Assembly: GCA_964344935.1 (NCBI GenBank)
Contig: CAYFPL010000005.1
Location: 62,001-126,000 of the forward strand
DNA from: GCA-2731375 sp964344935
GTDB taxonomy: Bacteria; Pseudomonadota; Alphaproteobacteria; GCA-2731375
Direction: 5' to 3'
DNA length: 64,000 nucleotides
How positions within the stretch are numbered: the stretch's first letter is position 1; each line of letters starts with the position of its first letter. Under the pieces are notes generated by a model. It saw only the letters and a list, made by a program, of their open reading frames with translations, did no database searches and was not told the origin of the DNA. Below are positions 62,471-64,000 of the stretch, piece by piece. A program made the translations under genes and the position numbers.

Positions 62471-63511
62471 ATGCACTTCGGGATGTTCATGGAGTTTGGG
62501 CCTCGGGAAGGCGGATCTGAAGCCGAGGCGTTCGCCGAGGGATTGGACCTTGTGGACGCGGCTGAGGCCTGGGGGCTGGACAGCGCCTGGTTGGCGGAGT
62601 TTCATTTCTCACCGCAACGTTCCGTGCTTTCGTCTCCCATCGTTGTGGCCGGCGCCATCGCGCAACGAACAAAGGCACTGCGGATCGGTCTGGCTGTCTA
62701 TGTGCTACCGCTGAACAATCCCCTGCGCATCGCTGAGGAAGCGGCGACGGTGGATCAGTTGAGCAACGGGCGGTTGGATTTCGGCATCGGACGCAGCGGC
62801 TTCGTCCGTTCTTACAACAGCTACAACATCGACTACGGCGAGAGCCAGGGCCGCTTCGAAGAGGGCCTGGAAATCCTGCGCTTGGCCTGGCGGGGGGAGA
62901 AATTCTCCTACCAAGGCCGTCATTATCAGGTCACAGACGCTCTCGTGGTGCCGCAGCCGGTGCAGAAACCGCATCCGCCCATGCGCATGGCGGCGACCTC
63001 AGCCGCCACTTTCAAAACCGTGGCGGAACAGGGCCTGCCCCTCTTCGTGGGCCTGCGCGGCGACGGCCTGGGCACATTGATCGAGAATATCCAGACCTAC
63101 CGGGAGACCTGGAAAAGGTGCGGCCACGGGGGCGATGGCAGTGTCTTCCTGCGCGTGCCGGTCTATGCCGCCGAGACGGACGAGGCCGCCCTGGAAGAGC
63201 CGCGGGAGAACATCGTCTTCTATTTCGAACGCCAGGCCCGCCTGGTCGCCGCATCTTCACCAAAAGGCGGCAATGCCGAACGCCAGGGCACGGCGGCCAC
63301 CCTTTCCGCGCTGTCCTACGACGATATCCTGAGAGACCGGGTGGCCTTCGGCAGTCCAGGCCGGCTGGTCGAACGGATCAGCGAATGGCAGGAGGCGCTG
63401 GGCATTGATGGCATTACGGCGGAATTGAACGCTGGCGGCATGCTGACGGCGGAGCAGGTCAAAAACAGTCTGCGCCTGATCACCCACGAGGTCATGCCGG
63501 CGTTTAGGTAG
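62471..63511 (+). CDS. LLM-class (luciferase-like) flavin-dependent oxidoreductase
   Basis: 346 residues of the bacterial luciferase-like monooxygenase fold: WGLDSAWLAEFHFSPQRSVL, RTKALRIGLAVYVLPLNNPL and SNGRLDFGIGRSGFVRSYNS. It would use reduced FMN or F420 on an unknown substrate. GAAGG precedes the ATG. It lies 34 bases after the D-aminoacylase gene in the same direction and may be co-transcribed. Repeat copy D follows its stop. Confidence 0.92.
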   Translation: MHFGMFMEFGPREGGSEAEAFAEGLDLVDAAEAWGLDSAWLAEFHFSPQRSVLSSPIVVAGAIAQRTKALRIGLAVYVLPLNNPLRIAEEAATVDQLSNGRLDFGIGRSGFVRSYNSYNIDYGESQGRFEEGLEILRLAWRGEKFSYQGRHYQVTDALVVPQPVQKPHPPMRMAATSAATFKTVAEQGLPLFVGLRGDGLGTLIENIQTYRETWKRCGHGGDGSVFLRVPVYAAETDEAALEEPRENIVFYFERQARLVAASSPKGGNAERQGTAATLSALSYDDILRDRVAFGSPGRLVERISEWQEALGIDGITAELNAGGMLTAEQVKNSLRLITHEVMPAFR

Positions 63512-63557
63512 TCGGATGATCGAGCTTCTGATGAAGCCTAAATGCTTGACAAGCAAC

Positions 63558-63646
63558 GTCATTCCCGCGAAGGCGGGAATCCAAATCTCTCAAAATATTC
63601 AACGGTTATTGGCGCGGCCCTGGATTCCCGCCTTCGCGGGAATGAC
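63558..63646. repeat. Paired-palindrome repeat element, copy D
   Basis: GTCATTCCCGCGAAGGCGGG at the left and CCCGCCTTCGCGGGAATGAC at the right, 89 bases, the most regular of the four copies; the outer 20 bases are perfect inverted repeats of each other. It sits between the convergent luciferase-like gene and the partial gene. Confidence 0.9.
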
Positions 63647-63693
63647 AAATATGCTGCAACGTCAAAATTGTCATTTTGTATCTAAGCAGCCCA

Positions 63694-64000
63694 CTACAGC
63701 GGCGCGGCCCAGGGCTGGTCGTCGTAGCCCGGCGCGAAGGCGGCGTTGGTCTGGCTGGGGTTGCGGTTGATCAGCGGTCGGGCATAGAGGGGATGGGTCA
63801 TGGAGCGGATTTCATGCTCCACCGTGAACAGCAATTTCCCGCTGTCCGGATCGACGATGTCGCGGAAGCGGTATTGGTGCTGGTTGCTCTCCTCTGAGAC
63901 CAGGCCGTGTTCCTGAAGTTTGGCATGGGGACTTGAGAAGTTGTTGACGTAGAGCTGGATGTGATGGCCGTCGTATTTCGGCTGTCGCGCCGCTGACTCC
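63694..64000 (-). CDS. Partial VOC-like protein, C-terminal part (start lies beyond the window)
   Basis: The reverse frame is open from the window end to a TAG at 63694-63696, giving 101 residues. It begins in ESAARQPKYDGHHIQLYVNN and contains SSPHAKLQEHGLVSEESNQH, YRFRDIVDPDSGKLLFTVEH and a C-terminal tail ending DDQPWAAPL. The pattern GHHIQLY followed by a DPDSG turn and FTVEHE suggests the second half of a vicinal-oxygen-chelate (glyoxalase-like) domain. The C-terminal tail MTHPLYARPLINRN is distinctive, but I cannot name the family. Confidence 0.75.
   Translation of the reverse strand, partial: ESAARQPKYDGHHIQLYVNNFSSPHAKLQEHGLVSEESNQHQYRFRDIVDPDSGKLLFTVEHEIRSMTHPLYARPLINRNPSQTNAAFAPGYDDQPWAAPL

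Noticed and set aside
1..64000. tRNA or rRNA genes, CRISPR arrays, insertion sequences or prophage genes
   Set aside because: None was seen: no cloverleaf-type sequence, no regularly spaced direct repeats and no transposase, integrase or phage structural motifs were recognised on either strand.

Overview
The window is GC-rich chromosomal DNA from an alphaproteobacterium, most likely a free-living, probably marine or aquatic member of a Rhodospirillales-like lineage. That assignment is an inference from protein flavour: SoeABC sulfite dehydrogenase, an ECF42-type sigma factor with its DGPF partner, several FadE-like acyl-CoA dehydrogenases and tandem adenylate cyclases with TPR tails. No rRNA, tRNA, prophage, transposase or CRISPR array was seen. 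Genes are densely packed, with many ATGA or TAATG overlaps.

Layout. 0-6 kb: YggS, a secreted protein, the DGPF/ECF42 pair, a di-haem peroxidase and an amidohydrolase. 6-11 kb: double DUF427 protein, DMT exporter, acyl-CoA dehydrogenase, a GrdB-like selenoprotein (UGA at 9280) and an MFS exporter. 11-18 kb: chemoreceptor, acetyltransferase, two tandem class III cyclases and a racemase-like protein. 18-24 kb: soeABC and a NAPE-PLD-like metallo-hydrolase. 24-30 kb: a pilus-type module made of an FHA/cyclase-like protein and a HEAT/secretin-N/MshK-like fusion, divergent from four prepilin-like genes. 30-32.5 kb: a Cys-repeat protein, two secreted proteins and a Sco protein, probably concerned with metal handling. 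32.5-40.5 kb: class III aminotransferase, three tandem acyl-CoA dehydrogenases, aldo/keto reductase and FAD-linked 2-hydroxyacid oxidase. 40.5-44 kb: an ArsM-like methyltransferase that reads as a second selenoprotein (UGA at 40695-40697), then a PAS protein plus soluble chemoreceptor. 44-49 kb: a tight six-gene operon (SDR, flavin reductase, class IV aminotransferase, sulfotransferase-like protein, ZnuA, enoyl-CoA hydratase). 49-53 kb: outer-membrane beta-barrel, Ada, periplasmic binding protein and methyltransferase. 53-57 kb: a four-gene cluster (2-hydroxyacid dehydrogenase, ThDP enzyme, Gfo/Idh/MocA, CMP-sugar-acid synthetase). 57-64 kb: GST/VOC pair, small secreted proteins, M20 and D-aminoacylase-type amidohydrolases, a luciferase-like enzyme and a partial gene.

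The most notable result is two independent genes interrupted by an in-frame UGA where the downstream frame continues the same protein family. Each UGA is followed by a hairpin whose apical loop is CGUGU inside a C-G closing pair, starting 17-18 nt after the UGA. This fits bacterial selenocysteine insertion and implies that the organism encodes SelABCD elsewhere. Four copies of a 70-89 bp paired-palindrome repeat lie between genes, three of them between convergent genes.
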